Under the pieces are notes generated by a model. The model searched no databases. It worked only from the letters and a program-made list of their open reading frames with translations, and had not been told where the DNA came from. DNA of 64,000 nucleotides, taken from positions 1-64,000 of the forward strand of contig CACCIO010000002.1 of NCBI GenBank assembly GCA_902546085.1. Direction: 5' to 3'. Source of the DNA: an uncultured Pelagibacteraceae bacterium (GTDB lineage Bacteria > Pseudomonadota > Alphaproteobacteria > Pelagibacterales > Pelagibacteraceae). Position numbers and translations under genes: made by a program. Position 1 is the stretch's first letter. Each line of letters starts with the position of its first letter. This document shows positions 38,486-47,009 of the stretch, piece after piece.

Positions 38486-38854
38486 TTATTCCCAGTCTAA
38501 AGCACCTTTTTTCCACTCATAAATAAAACCAATTGTTAATATGAAGAGGAAAATCATCATTGATGAAAAACCCAATAAACCGATATTTCCAAGAGAAATT
38601 GCCCATGGAAAAAGAAAAGCAATTTCTAAATCAAAAATAATAAATAATATTGCTACCAAATAAAATCTTACATCAAACTCCATCCTTGAATCTTCAAATG
38701 GTTCAAATCCACATTCGTAGGCAGAAAGCTTTTCAGGATCTGGTCTTTTTGGTGAAACAATAAAATTAACTAACACAAAAGCACAACTTAGTCCTAATGC
38801 TAGAATCAAAAAAATTATAATAGGTAAGTAGTTTTGTAAAAAATCAGATAACAT
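38486..38854 (-). CDS. nuoA: NADH-quinone oxidoreductase subunit A
   Basis: This 122-residue subunit has three membrane helices (about 8-31, 63-85 and 90-112). The conserved loop [25 protein letters not shown] begins near residue 42 and includes the ND3-type Cys. [15 protein letters not shown] follows, and WKKGALDWE ends the protein. It opens the nuo operon; the 156 bases upstream, before tRNA-Asp, hold two copies of a 12-base repeat with -35-like TTGAAA. Confidence 0.97.
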   Translation of the reverse strand: MLSDFLQNYLPIIIFLILALGLSCAFVLVNFIVSPKRPDPEKLSAYECGFEPFEDSRMEFDVRFYLVAILFIIFDLEIAFLFPWAISLGNIGLLGFSSMMIFLFILTIGFIYEWKKGALDWE

Positions 38855-38925
38855 TGAGGTCTATATAGCACTTTTTTTTTGTTCTTGAAGCGCTCATACG
38901 TCACATTTTATTGAAAAAAAAAACC

Positions 38926-38977
38926 AACAATTTCAATAACTTATATTGGATAACCTAAAAAAGCTAACAATTTCAAT
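38926..38977 (-). repeat. Two direct copies of a 12-base element upstream of nuoA
   Basis: AACAATTTCAAT occurs at 38926-38937 and again at 38966-38977, exactly 40 bases apart. On the transcribed (minus) strand each reads ATTGAAATTGTT and is followed by a T-run. TTGAAA could serve as a -35 element, and 18 bases further each copy has an AT-rich -10-like hexamer, but these are weak. Promoter or activator site for nuo is a guess from position. Confidence 0.35.
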
Positions 38978-39010
38978 GTATTAGACAATTAGTTGTGATT
39001 TTGTAAAAAG

Positions 39011-39087
39011 TGGCGGGAGTGAAGGGACTCGAACCCTCGACCTATCGCGTGACAGGCGATCGCTCTAACCAACTGAGCTACACCCCC
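39011..39087 (-). tRNA. tRNA-Asp (anticodon GTC)
   Basis: The minus strand folds as a full cloverleaf. The acceptor GGGGGTG pairs with CACTCCC, D-arm GCTC/GAGC, anticodon arm ATCGC-CTGTCAC-GCGAT with anticodon GTC, T-arm GAGGG-TTCGAGT-CCCTT (last pair wobble), then discriminator G and an encoded CCA at 39013-39011. It lies 12 bases after tRNA-Val in the same direction, upstream of nuoA. Confidence 0.96.
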
Positions 39088-39099
39088 ACTTTTGATTCT

Positions 39100-39175
39100 T
39101 GGTGGGCAGTATAGGACTCGAACCTATGACCCCCTCGGTGTAAACGAGATGCTCTACCAACTGAGCTAACCGCCC
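39100..39175 (-). tRNA. tRNA-Val (anticodon TAC)
   Basis: The acceptor GGGCGGT pairs with ACTGCCC, D-arm GCTC/GAGC, anticodon stem CTCG/CGAG with loop TTTACAC (anticodon TAC), T-arm ATAGG-TTCGAGT-CCTAT, discriminator A and encoded CCA ending at 39100. A Val-Asp tRNA pair before nuoA is, as far as I recall, a common alphaproteobacterial arrangement. Confidence 0.96.
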
Positions 39176-39255
39176 ATAACCAAAAAGTAACGTGATTTAT
39201 ATCTTTTAGATCAATAACGTCAAGATTTATTAATTACAATAAAATAGGGTAAAAA

Positions 39256-39375
39256 TTAAAATCCACCCCTCCAATTTGTCTTATTTTCAAAACTATCTTT
39301 CTCCTGTTTTGAAATAGGTCTAAATAAATAAATTACTAAAAATATAATTACTAAAAAAATTGCAAATAGTTCCAT
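39256..39375 (-). CDS. Small single-span membrane peptide (39 aa), unrecognised
   Basis: This ATG-to-TAA frame of 40 codons starts at 39375, 17 bases after the lon stop. The product has one strongly hydrophobic stretch (FAIFLVIIFLVIYLF, residues 4-18), then a positively charged and polar tail rich in Lys, Asn and Gln that ends TNWRGGF. This is the plan of a single-pass inner-membrane peptide. I do not recognise a family. Its slot between lon and tRNA-Val is where many alphaproteobacteria carry an HU gene. It could be a chance frame, but its orderly layout and position favour a gene. Confidence 0.6.
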   Translation of the reverse strand: MELFAIFLVIIFLVIYLFRPISKQEKDSFENKTNWRGGF

Positions 39376-39392
39376 TTTATATATTTTGTTTA

Positions 39393-41771
39393 TTACTGAA
39401 TACTAGCTTGAGATTTGTCATCTTTTTTCGATATATCAACCTCAACATATTCAGTTGGTTTTAATTCCTTTGTTAAAGCTATCTTAATTACCTGGTCAGC
39501 GTGTTCAACAGGAGTAATTTTAATATCATCCAGTATTTTTTTTGGCATATCCACAAGATCTTTTTCATTTTCTTTTGGAATTAAGACTTCTTTAATCCCT
39601 GCTCTATGTGCTGCTAACAATTTTTCTTTTAATCCACCAATTTGTAAGACCTGACCCGTCAAAGTGACTTCTCCTGTCATAGCTAAGTCTTTTCTAACTG
39701 GAATGTTTGTAATAGAAGACACAATAGACGTAACCATTCCCACTCCAGCAGATGGACCATCTTTAGGTGTAGCACCTTCAGGAACGTGTATATGAAAATC
39801 TTTCTTTTCAAATACAGGGGGAATAATTCCATATTCTAAACATTTAGATCTCACAAATGATTTTGCAGCTTTTACAGACTCTTGCATCACATCTCCAAGC
39901 TTACCTGTAATTTGCATTCTACCTTTACCGGGCATTGTGACTGTTTCAATTTTAAGAATCTCTCCGCCATACTCTGTCCAAGCTAGACCAACAACAATAC
40001 CTACTTTATTATCAGCTTCAAGTTCTCCAAAATTAAATTTTGCAACACCAAGAAAATCAGACAAATTTTTCTTATTAACACTGACTTCCTTTTCTTCTCC
40101 AGCAACAATTTTCTTAACAACTTTTCGAGCTATTTTAGAAATTTCTCTTTCTAAATTTCTTACACCAGACTCTTTAGTGTAGCCTCTTATTACTTCTTTA
40201 ATTATGTCATCACTTAAATTCATTTCTTTCTCTTTAACACCATTGTCTTTAATCTGTTTAGGCAGTAAATATTTATTAGCAATATTAATTTTTTCATCCT
40301 CCGTATAACCCGCAAGTCTAATAACTTCCATTCTGTCTAATAAGGGTGGTAGTATATTTAATGTATTTGCAGTTGTAACAAACATTACATCTGAGAGATC
40401 ATAATCTACTTCTAAATAATGATCATTAAAAGTCGTGTTTTGTTCAGGGTCTAATGCCTCCAATAAAGCAGAGGAAGGATCTCCTCTATAATCATTTCCT
40501 ATTTTATCAATCTCATCCAATAAAATTAAAGGGTTCTTTGTTCCAGCTTTTTTCATCATTTGAATAATTTTACCAGGAAGCGAACCAATATAGGTTCTTC
40601 TGTGTCCTCTAATTTCAGCCTCATCCCTCATGCCTCCAACCGACATTCTTACAAATTCTCTATTTGTAGCTTTAGCTATCGACTTTCCTAATGAAGTTTT
40701 ACCTACACCTGGAGGTCCAACTAAACATAAAATTGGCCCTTTAATCTTTTCCATTCTTTTTTGAACTGCAAGAAATTCTACTATTCGTTCTTTAATTTTT
40801 TCTAAACCAAAGTGGTCTTTGTCTAAAGTATTTTGTGCCTTTGCCAAATCAATATCAACTTCACTTTTTTTGTGCCACGGAAGTTCTATCATCCAATCTA
40901 AATAATTTCTTACTACAGTAGCCTCAGCTGACATAGGGCTCATATTTTTTAATTTTTTTAATTCCTGAAGACATTTTTTTTCTACATCTTTTGGCATCTT
41001 TGCTTTTGTTATCGCTTTGTTGAGACTCGTTGTTTCATCTTTACCGTCTTCAATTTCACCAAGTTCTTTTTGAATAGCTTTTAACTGCTCATTAAGATAA
41101 TACTCCCTTTGAGTTTTTTCCATTTGAGTTTTTACTCTCCCTCTTATCCTTTTTTCTACACCAATAATACTTGTCTCATTCTCCATTATTTTAATAATTG
41201 CGTTTAGTCTTTTCTTAACGTCAACAGTTTCAAATATTTGTTGTTTTTCAGAAATAGTAGCTGTTATATGAGATGCAATATTATCAGCTATTTGAGAAGG
41301 GTCTTTTAATTGCTTTATTGTATTAATAGTTTCGCTTGAGATTTTTTTATTTATTGAGGTTAGTTTTTCTAATCTTCTTAGAGCCGTAGCAGCTAGTGGA
41401 AATAAATCTTCATCTTTTGTTAAAACATCATTGTAGTAAGAATAGTCACAAGTAATAAATTTTTCATTATCCTTAAAGTCTAAGATTTTTACTCTTTTTA
41501 TACCTTCTACTAAAACTTTTACTGTACCATCTGGTAATTTTAATAATTGCAAAATACTTCCTTCACATCCATACATAAACACATCTGTTTTCTTTGGGTC
41601 ATCAATTTCTGAATTTTTTTGAGTAACTAAAATAATTTTTTTATCTTTTTTCATTACCTCATTAAGTGCTGTGATAGACTTGTCTCTTCCAACAAATAAA
41701 GGAATAACCATACTTGGGAAGACCACAATATCTCTTAATGGTAATAATGGTAATGATATTTTTACGTCCAT
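39393..41771 (-). CDS. lon: ATP-dependent protease Lon
   Basis: The 792-residue protein has an N-terminal substrate-recognition domain (LPLLPLRDIVVFPSMVIPL at the start), a coiled region, and an AAA+ module with Walker A GPPGVGKTSLGKS near 357 and Walker B PLILLDEIDKI. A C-terminal Ser-Lys protease follows, with Ser in PKDGPSAGVGMV near 680 and Lys in GGLKEKLLAAHRAG near 720. It degrades misfolded and regulatory proteins in the cytoplasm. It follows clpX by 60 bases and completes the tig-clpP-clpX-lon quality-control group. Confidence 0.97.
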   Translation of the reverse strand: MDVKISLPLLPLRDIVVFPSMVIPLFVGRDKSITALNEVMKKDKKIILVTQKNSEIDDPKKTDVFMYGCEGSILQLLKLPDGTVKVLVEGIKRVKILDFKDNEKFITCDYSYYNDVLTKDEDLFPLAATALRRLEKLTSINKKISSETINTIKQLKDPSQIADNIASHITATISEKQQIFETVDVKKRLNAIIKIMENETSIIGVEKRIRGRVKTQMEKTQREYYLNEQLKAIQKELGEIEDGKDETTSLNKAITKAKMPKDVEKKCLQELKKLKNMSPMSAEATVVRNYLDWMIELPWHKKSEVDIDLAKAQNTLDKDHFGLEKIKERIVEFLAVQKRMEKIKGPILCLVGPPGVGKTSLGKSIAKATNREFVRMSVGGMRDEAEIRGHRRTYIGSLPGKIIQMMKKAGTKNPLILLDEIDKIGNDYRGDPSSALLEALDPEQNTTFNDHYLEVDYDLSDVMFVTTANTLNILPPLLDRMEVIRLAGYTEDEKINIANKYLLPKQIKDNGVKEKEMNLSDDIIKEVIRGYTKESGVRNLEREISKIARKVVKKIVAGEEKEVSVNKKNLSDFLGVAKFNFGELEADNKVGIVVGLAWTEYGGEILKIETVTMPGKGRMQITGKLGDVMQESVKAAKSFVRSKCLEYGIIPPVFEKKDFHIHVPEGATPKDGPSAGVGMVTSIVSSITNIPVRKDLAMTGEVTLTGQVLQIGGLKEKLLAAHRAGIKEVLIPKENEKDLVDMPKKILDDIKITPVEHADQVIKIALTKELKPTEYVEVDISKKDDKSQASIQ

Positions 41772-41831
41772 AGCAATAATATGGATATTATATTTTATAT
41801 TGCAATAGATATTTATTACTTATTAAGGATA

Positions 41832-43100
41832 TTAAGCCGCTGTGGTCTTATTTGACTTAGATTTATTGTCACCTTTAGAATGAACTAAGATTGGTTGAGA
41901 CTGTCCTTTTGCTACACCTGCATCAACAATAACTTCTTCGATATTATCTTGACTCGGAAGATCATACATTGTTTTTAACAAAATATTTTCTAGAATAGAC
42001 CTCAAACCTCTTGCTCCAGTTTTTTTACTAATTGCTTTTTGTGCTATTTCTTTTAAGGCATTTTCCTTAAAAGTAAGTTTTGCACCATCCAATTTAAATA
42101 ATTCTTGATATTGTTTTGTTAAAGAATTTTTTGGTTCTTGTAATATTTTTATTAATGATTTTTCATCCAAATCTTCAAGTGTTGCTATCATTGGAAGTCT
42201 TCCAATAAATTCTGGAATCAATCCAAATTTTAATAAATCCTCAGGTTCTAATCCCTTCATCCATTCACCAGTTTTTTTCTCTTGAGTATTTTTTACATTT
42301 GCACCAAAACCAATTGAAGTTCCTTTATCCCTTTGAGATATTATTTTATCAAGACCTGCAAAGGCACCACCACAAATAAATAAAATATTTGTAGTATCTA
42401 CTTGTAAAAATTCTTGTTGTGGGTGTTTTCTACCACCTTGCGGCGGAACACTAGCGACTGTTCCCTCCATTATTTTAAGAAGAGCTTGCTGAACTCCTTC
42501 TCCAGATACATCTCTTGTAATTGATGGGTTTTCAGATTTTCTACTTATTTTATCAACCTCATCGATATAAACTATACCTCTTTGAGCTTTTTCAACATTA
42601 TAGTCAGATGCTTGTAACAATTTTAGAATAATATTTTCAACATCCTCTCCAACATAACCTGCTTCAGTTAAAGTAGTTGCATCAGCCATTGTAAATGGAA
42701 CATCTAGAATTCTAGCAAGAGTTTGTGCGAGCAATGTTTTTCCACAACCAGTAGGACCCACTAAAAGTATATTAGATTTTGATAGCTCCACATTTTTACT
42801 TGTTTTGCTCTCATAATTTAATCTTTTGTAATGATTATGCACTGCAACAGATAACACTTTCTTTGCATGAGCTTGACCAATTACATAGTCGTCTAATACT
42901 GAACAGATTTCTTTTGGAGAAGGAAGACCATCTTGATGTTTTACAAAAGTATCTTTGCTCTCCTCTTTAATAATGTCCATACATAACTCAACACATTCAT
43001 CACATATGAAAACTGTAGGACCAGCAATCAACTTTCTTACTTCGTGTTGACTCTTGCCACAGAAAGAACAGTAAAGAATATTTTTATTATTAGTTGTCAT
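41832..43100 (-). CDS. clpX: ATP-dependent Clp protease ATP-binding subunit ClpX
   Basis: The 422-residue AAA+ unfoldase feeds ClpP. The N-terminal zinc-binding domain has [13 protein letters not shown] and [10 protein letters not shown]. The AAA+ core has Walker [18 protein letters not shown] near 115, pore loop GYVGED, Walker [11 protein letters not shown], and the RKH-region [17 protein letters not shown]. The IGFGAN ClpP-binding tripeptide segment (IGF) is present near 270. The C-terminal lid ends with [13 protein letters not shown] 91-base spacer separates it from clpP. Confidence 0.97.
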   Translation of the reverse strand: MTTNNKNILYCSFCGKSQHEVRKLIAGPTVFICDECVELCMDIIKEESKDTFVKHQDGLPSPKEICSVLDDYVIGQAHAKKVLSVAVHNHYKRLNYESKTSKNVELSKSNILLVGPTGCGKTLLAQTLARILDVPFTMADATTLTEAGYVGEDVENIILKLLQASDYNVEKAQRGIVYIDEVDKISRKSENPSITRDVSGEGVQQALLKIMEGTVASVPPQGGRKHPQQEFLQVDTTNILFICGGAFAGLDKIISQRDKGTSIGFGANVKNTQEKKTGEWMKGLEPEDLLKFGLIPEFIGRLPMIATLEDLDEKSLIKILQEPKNSLTKQYQELFKLDGAKLTFKENALKEIAQKAISKKTGARGLRSILENILLKTMYDLPSQDNIEEVIVDAGVAKGQSQPILVHSKGDNKSKSNKTTAA

Positions 43101-43191
43101 TTTAATTTTTATAACGAATCAATTAAGTACTTTATTATAGAAGACTCACACTAATCAAGTTTCGAATAAGAATTGCTCAATATATTGTATA

Positions 43192-43803
43192 TTAAGATCT
43201 TTTTTCTACTACTTTATCAATAAGACCAAAAGATTGTGCGGCATCAGCTGTCATAAAGTTATCTCTTTCCAGAGCAGATTTTATTTCATCAACGCTTTTT
43301 CCAGTGTGTTTTGAATAAATTTCATTAAGCCTTTTCTTTAAAGATAAAACCTCATTAGCGTGAATTTCAATATCAGTTGCCTGACCTTGAAAACCTGCTG
43401 ATGGTTGGTGAACCATTATTCTTGAATTTGGTAATGAAAATCTTTTTCCTTTTGTGCCGGCTGCAAGTAGAAAAGAACCCATAGAGGCTGCTTGACCGAT
43501 ACATAAAGTAGAAATATCTGGTTTCACATACTGCATGGTATCATAAATACCAAGACCGGCAGTAACCAAACCACCTGGGCTATTTATATATAAATAAATT
43601 TCTTTTTTTGGATCTTCTGCCTCTAAAAATAATAGTTGAGCGGTAACTAAAGAAGCAACATTATCATTAATCTGACCTGTTAAAAAAATAATTCTTTCTT
43701 TTAACAGTCTTGAATAAATATCATAGGCTCTTTCACCTTTGCTAGATTGTTCAACAACCATTGGTACAAGATTGCTCATATATTCTGATAATTTTGTTGT
43801 CAT
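43192..43803 (-). CDS. clpP: ATP-dependent Clp protease proteolytic subunit
   Basis: The 203-residue serine protease forms the ClpP tetradecamer. Catalytic Ser lies in [14 protein letters not shown] near 98-111 and His in [15 protein letters not shown] near 120-135, followed by the Asp in the last third ([13 protein letters not shown]). The N terminus ([22 protein letters not shown], shortened here as LVPMVVEQ) is standard. It follows tig by 32 bases. Confidence 0.97.
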   Translation of the reverse strand: MTTKLSEYMSNLVPMVVEQSSKGERAYDIYSRLLKERIIFLTGQINDNVASLVTAQLLFLEAEDPKKEIYLYINSPGGLVTAGLGIYDTMQYVKPDISTLCIGQAASMGSFLLAAGTKGKRFSLPNSRIMVHQPSAGFQGQATDIEIHANEVLSLKKRLNEIYSKHTGKSVDEIKSALERDNFMTADAAQSFGLIDKVVEKRS

Positions 43804-43835
43804 AAGTTGATTCGTTCTACTTATACAACTTGAGA

Positions 43836-45266
43836 TTACTTTTTGCTAACTTTTTTTGTCTTTTTTGCTGCTGGCTTTGATTTTGCCTTTTTAGTTGTTG
43901 GTTTTTTTTCTTTGGCAGATGTTGTGAGTGATTTTTTCTTAGTTTCTTTTTTTTCTTCTCCATGGCTATGATCATGATCATGTGCTTCTTTTAAAATCTT
44001 TTCAGCTTCTTCTTTTGCAATTTCTTTCTTATTTGCTTTACCTTTTTCCTTTATTAAATTTAAAATTTTCTCTTCATATACAGTTCCTCTTAGACTCGCT
44101 AATGCAGATGGGTTTTTTTGATAAAAATCCATAACCATTTTTTCTTGTCCAGGCATCATTCTTAATTGTTTTTGAACTTCAGCCTGAACCTCTTGCTCTG
44201 TTACTTTAATTTGATTTTTTTCACCAAACTCATTTAAAATTAATCCAGCTTTAATTCTAGTTTTTGCTTTTTCTTCAAAATTTTTTTTATTTTTTTTTGT
44301 TTCTTCCTCTGACATGCCTTGAGATAAAATTTTTACTTCTTCTTCAATCAAATTTTCTGGCAATTCTTCTACTTTAATTTTTTCTATTTCTTTTAAAATT
44401 TGGTTTTTTGATAATTGATCTAAAGAATTTTTATATTCATCATTGATTTGTTTTGAAATTAATGTTTTTAAATCTTTTAAATCTTTTGCGCCTAAATTTT
44501 TTGCGAAATCATCATCAATTTTAACTTCTTCTGATTGTTTAACACTTAAAATTTTACAATTAAATTTAGCTTTTTTATTTACTAATTCTTTTTCTGGAAA
44601 ATTTTCTGGTAAAGTTGCTTCTACTATTTTTTCATCATCTTTTTTTACACCAATCAATTGTTCGTCAAAGCCTTTTAAGAATAAATCTTTACCTAAAGTT
44701 AACTGAGTATTTTTTCCTTCACTTCCTTTAAAATCTTTACCATCAACTGTTGCTTTATAGTCTAAAGAGACTAAATCACCTTTTTTAGCTTTTGTATCAG
44801 CGCTTACTTCTTTAAAATTTGGTTGGTTTTTAGCTATTTCTTTAATTCTTTTCTCTGTTTCACTCTCATCGATTTTTACAGTGTATTCATCAAATTTAAT
44901 ATTTTCTAAAGATTTAATTTCTACTTTTGGTAACTCTGTTACTGACAAAACATACTCTAGATCTTTGTCTTCACCGTATGTCTTTAAGTCTAGCTTTGGT
45001 TGACCTGCTGGTTTGATTTTTTTTTCTTCTAATGCTTTAGTTGAAGTTTCTTTTAAAACTTTATCTAAAACTTCTCCAAAAACTGCTTTACCAAATTGTC
45101 TTTTTAATATTTCTTTTGGGACTTTGCCTGGTCTAAATCCTTTAAGATTTACGCTTCCTTTGATCTCTTCATATTTTTCATCCATATAAGAGTTCATTGT
45201 CTCTTTATCGATAAAAACTTTAATATCTTTATTTAGTCCTTTTTTATTTTCTACTGTAACTTTCAT
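43836..45266 (-). CDS. tig: Trigger factor with extended Lys/His-rich tail
   Basis: The 476-residue ribosome-bound chaperone has an N-terminal ribosome-binding domain with the signature [17 protein letters not shown] near 41-57. A FKBP-type prolyl isomerase domain spans about 155-245 ([16 protein letters not shown]), and the helical substrate-cradle follows. After about residue 425 comes a low-complexity tail: a His/Asp cluster [10 protein letters not shown] and then Lys/Ala/Thr repeats to the end. E. coli TF has 432 residues and no such tail. The ATG lies only 10 bases after the 3' end of tRNA-Leu. Confidence 0.95.
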   Translation of the reverse strand: MKVTVENKKGLNKDIKVFIDKETMNSYMDEKYEEIKGSVNLKGFRPGKVPKEILKRQFGKAVFGEVLDKVLKETSTKALEEKKIKPAGQPKLDLKTYGEDKDLEYVLSVTELPKVEIKSLENIKFDEYTVKIDESETEKRIKEIAKNQPNFKEVSADTKAKKGDLVSLDYKATVDGKDFKGSEGKNTQLTLGKDLFLKGFDEQLIGVKKDDEKIVEATLPENFPEKELVNKKAKFNCKILSVKQSEEVKIDDDFAKNLGAKDLKDLKTLISKQINDEYKNSLDQLSKNQILKEIEKIKVEELPENLIEEEVKILSQGMSEEETKKNKKNFEEKAKTRIKAGLILNEFGEKNQIKVTEQEVQAEVQKQLRMMPGQEKMVMDFYQKNPSALASLRGTVYEEKILNLIKEKGKANKKEIAKEEAEKILKEAHDHDHSHGEEKKETKKKSLTTSAKEKKPTTKKAKSKPAAKKTKKVSKK

Positions 45267-45276
45267 AGTATTTTAA

Positions 45277-45361
45277 TGGTAGGGCGAAAAGGACTCGAAC
45301 CTTCACATGTTGCCATATTGGTTCCTAAGACCAACGCGTCTACCAATTCCGCCATCGCCCC
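45277..45361 (-). tRNA. tRNA-Leu (anticodon TAG)
   Basis: The 85-base minus-strand gene is a class II tRNA. It has acceptor GGGGCGA with TCGCCCT (first pair G-U wobble), the Leu-type D-arm GCGG-AATTGGTAGACGC, and anticodon stem TTGGT/ACCAA with loop CTTAGGA (anticodon TAG). A variable arm, T-arm GAAGG-TTCGAGT-CCTTT, discriminator A and encoded CCA at 45279-45277 complete it. tig begins 10 bases downstream. Confidence 0.94.
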
Positions 45362-45462
45362 ACAAATTACGGAGTTTTATATATTATTGAAACTATTTGT
45401 CCAATGACAATTGTTAAAAAATTATCTATTTGTTAAATATAGTTTATATTAATTTATAAAAA

Positions 45463-45714
45463 ATGATAATTTCACCTTGCATAAGCATATGTAAAACCGA
45501 CCCATCAACAGGCTATTGTTATGGTTGTGGAAGAAGTAATGAAGAAAAAAAACTTTGGAAGCTAGAGGAAACAACTGATGATTGGAAAAAAGAAAATATA
45601 ATTGAAATTGAAAAAAGACTTACTGGTTGGCAGCTTGAAAGTTTTAAAGAATCTTATTCTTATAAAATCAAGAATGGCATGTCACTTTTCAAGAAAAACC
45701 TAACAAAAGAGTAA
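45463..45714 (+). CDS. DUF1289 family small cysteine protein
   Basis: This 83-residue protein has the DUF1289 pattern: SPCISICKTDPSTGYCYGCG at about 4-23 (five Cys spaced CxxxC...CxxC), followed by a short helix with W (EEKKLWKL) and RLTGWQLES. The Cys set suggests metal or Fe-S binding. Its function is unknown. It starts the plus-strand region after tRNA-Leu and is followed 7 bases later by a small membrane-protein gene. Confidence 0.85.
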   Translation: MIISPCISICKTDPSTGYCYGCGRSNEEKKLWKLEETTDDWKKENIIEIEKRLTGWQLESFKESYSYKIKNGMSLFKKNLTKE

Positions 45715-45721
45715 TATAAAT

Positions 45722-45895
45722 ATGAGTAAAGTTAAAATTGTAAGTATTATCTATGCTATAGGAATAATAATTGGTGCTTTATTCTTTGAGGTTTGGGGGG
45801 CAGATACCACACCTTTAAAAACATTGTCTGTATTTGCATGGACAGTAATCTTTATCATTGCTTTATTTTTTGTAGATAAAAATGAGAGAAAATAA
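45722..45895 (+). CDS. Small two-span membrane protein (57 aa), unrecognised
   Basis: This 58-codon ATG-TAA frame encodes a short protein with two hydrophobic segments (about residues 5-22, KIVSIIYAIGIIIGALFF, and 36-51, LSVFAWTVIFIIALFF). They are joined by the polar loop GADTTPLKT, and the protein ends DKNERK. It is 7 bases after the DUF1289 stop and overlaps the next gene by 14 bases, which supports an operon of three. No family was recognised, but two-helix layout and dense packing argue that it is real. Confidence 0.72.
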   Translation: MSKVKIVSIIYAIGIIIGALFFEVWGADTTPLKTLSVFAWTVIFIIALFFVDKNERK

Positions 45896-46304
45896 GTTTT
45901 TAATATTTTTTTTATCATTTTTTTTTATTTCCTTAAACTCGCAGTCAGAGATTATTGTATTAAGCAAATGCGATCATAAGGAGGACGGTTTTTTAAAAAA
46001 TGAATATGTTTTAAATCTTAATGAATTAATTATGACTAGAAATTATGTTTATAACGAAAAAACATATCAAAAATACAGAATAACAGATTTAAGTGTAAAA
46101 AAATCAAACACTTACGTTAGAAATATTTATCAAGAAGATGGAAAAATACTTACACTAAAACATGGGTATCCACAATTTTATACACAAATATTATTCGAAA
46201 AAGATAAACCAGATATTTATATCAAAGCCGTTTTAAATGATGTTGAAAGTTTATCAAAAATGTCAACTTGTAAAAAAATTGAAAAATTTGATCAACAAAG
46301 TTAA
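45882..46304 (+). CDS. Predicted exported protein (140 aa), unknown function
   Basis: The protein begins MRENKFLIFFLSFFFISLNS, a clear signal peptide with likely cleavage near residue 22. The mature part of about 118 residues is rich in Lys and Tyr, has two Cys (CDHKEDG near 30 and MSTCKKIE near 131) that could form a disulfide, and is predicted periplasmic. I do not recognise a domain. It overlaps the upstream membrane peptide gene by 14 bases; its TAA shares TTAA with the convergent small gene. Confidence 0.75.
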   Translation: MRENKFLIFFLSFFFISLNSQSEIIVLSKCDHKEDGFLKNEYVLNLNELIMTRNYVYNEKTYQKYRITDLSVKKSNTYVRNIYQEDGKILTLKHGYPQFYTQILFEKDKPDIYIKAVLNDVESLSKMSTCKKIEKFDQQS

Positions 46305-46438
46305 TCTTTATTTTTTTTCGCATCTTTATTTTTTATTAGAAACTTTTTTTTGAGTTCAAATCTACTATTTGTAATGTTTGAACGATGCTTTGCGTATGAT
46401 TGCTTTTGTGCTTGTTTCATAGCTCTTTTTGATGACAT
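46301..46438 (-). CDS. Small very basic peptide (45 aa), unrecognised
   Basis: This ATG-to-TAA frame has 46 codons on the minus strand. The product starts MSSKRAMKQAQKQSYAKHR and is dominated by Lys, Arg, Gln and Asn (net strongly positive, no hydrophobic segment), so a nucleic-acid or ribosome partner is conceivable. It lies just downstream of the histidine phosphatase gene (11-base gap) in the same direction and shares its stop TTAA with the convergent gene. AT-rich DNA easily yields Lys/Asn frames, so confidence is moderate. Confidence 0.5.
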   Translation of the reverse strand: MSSKRAMKQAQKQSYAKHRSNITNSRFELKKKFLIKNKDAKKNKD

Positions 46439-46449
46439 AATTATTTAAT

Positions 46450-47007
46450 TTAATATTCAATTTCTAAAGTATCAATAACTTTTAAACTATTATCTGATAT
46501 GACAATCTCGCCAGATGAAGGTGCGTAATTTAAAATTTCAGAGATTACAACATAATGTGTAACAAAAATTAAATTTTGATCTTTATCCCAAGTATTAAGA
46601 AATTTATCAAAATCATTTATTTGTTTTTTTCTATTGTTAGTAAATTTTGCGCTAAAAAATGAGTTTAGAAAATTTTTAGTTTCATATTTTTTGAAAGCAA
46701 TAGATGCAGTTTCTTTACATCGACACCATTCACTAGAATAGACATTTCCAATTGAAATTTTATTTTCCTCAAAAAAATTACCAATTTTTTTTGATTGAAT
46801 TCTTCCACTATCACTTAAATTTCTTTGAGTGTTACAATCATTAATATCAAAATTATCTGGATCACCACCACCGGGGGCATAAGCATGTCTTATAAAAATT
46901 AATTTTCCACCTTTTTGCAATTCATCAATTAAAGTTTTTTTTGAATCTGCTTTAACTGTAGGATTAATGCATATAAATATTATAATTAAATAATTTAAAA
47001 TTTTCAT
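46450..47007 (-). CDS. Exported histidine phosphatase family protein
   Basis: The 185-residue protein has a signal peptide (LNYLIIIFICINPTVKA) and a histidine-phosphatase core. The phosphohistidine motif is LIFIRHAYAPGGGDPDNF near 35-52 (RH), LSDSGRIQSKKIG follows, SSEWCRCKETA supplies the second Arg, and FVTHYVVISEIL near 150 supplies the second His. The likely site is the periplasm. Substrate is unknown. Its start codon is 2 bases from the start of the divergent glycosylase gene. Confidence 0.86.
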   Translation of the reverse strand: MKILNYLIIIFICINPTVKADSKKTLIDELQKGGKLIFIRHAYAPGGGDPDNFDINDCNTQRNLSDSGRIQSKKIGNFFEENKISIGNVYSSEWCRCKETASIAFKKYETKNFLNSFFSAKFTNNRKKQINDFDKFLNTWDKDQNLIFVTHYVVISEILNYAPSSGEIVISDNSLKVIDTLEIEY

Positions 47008-47009
47008 TT

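Noticed and set aside
38855-38925. Short minus-strand frame (17 codons) just before nuoA
   Set aside because: It overlaps the nuoA start, has no hydrophobic or charged pattern, and is within chance expectation for this composition.
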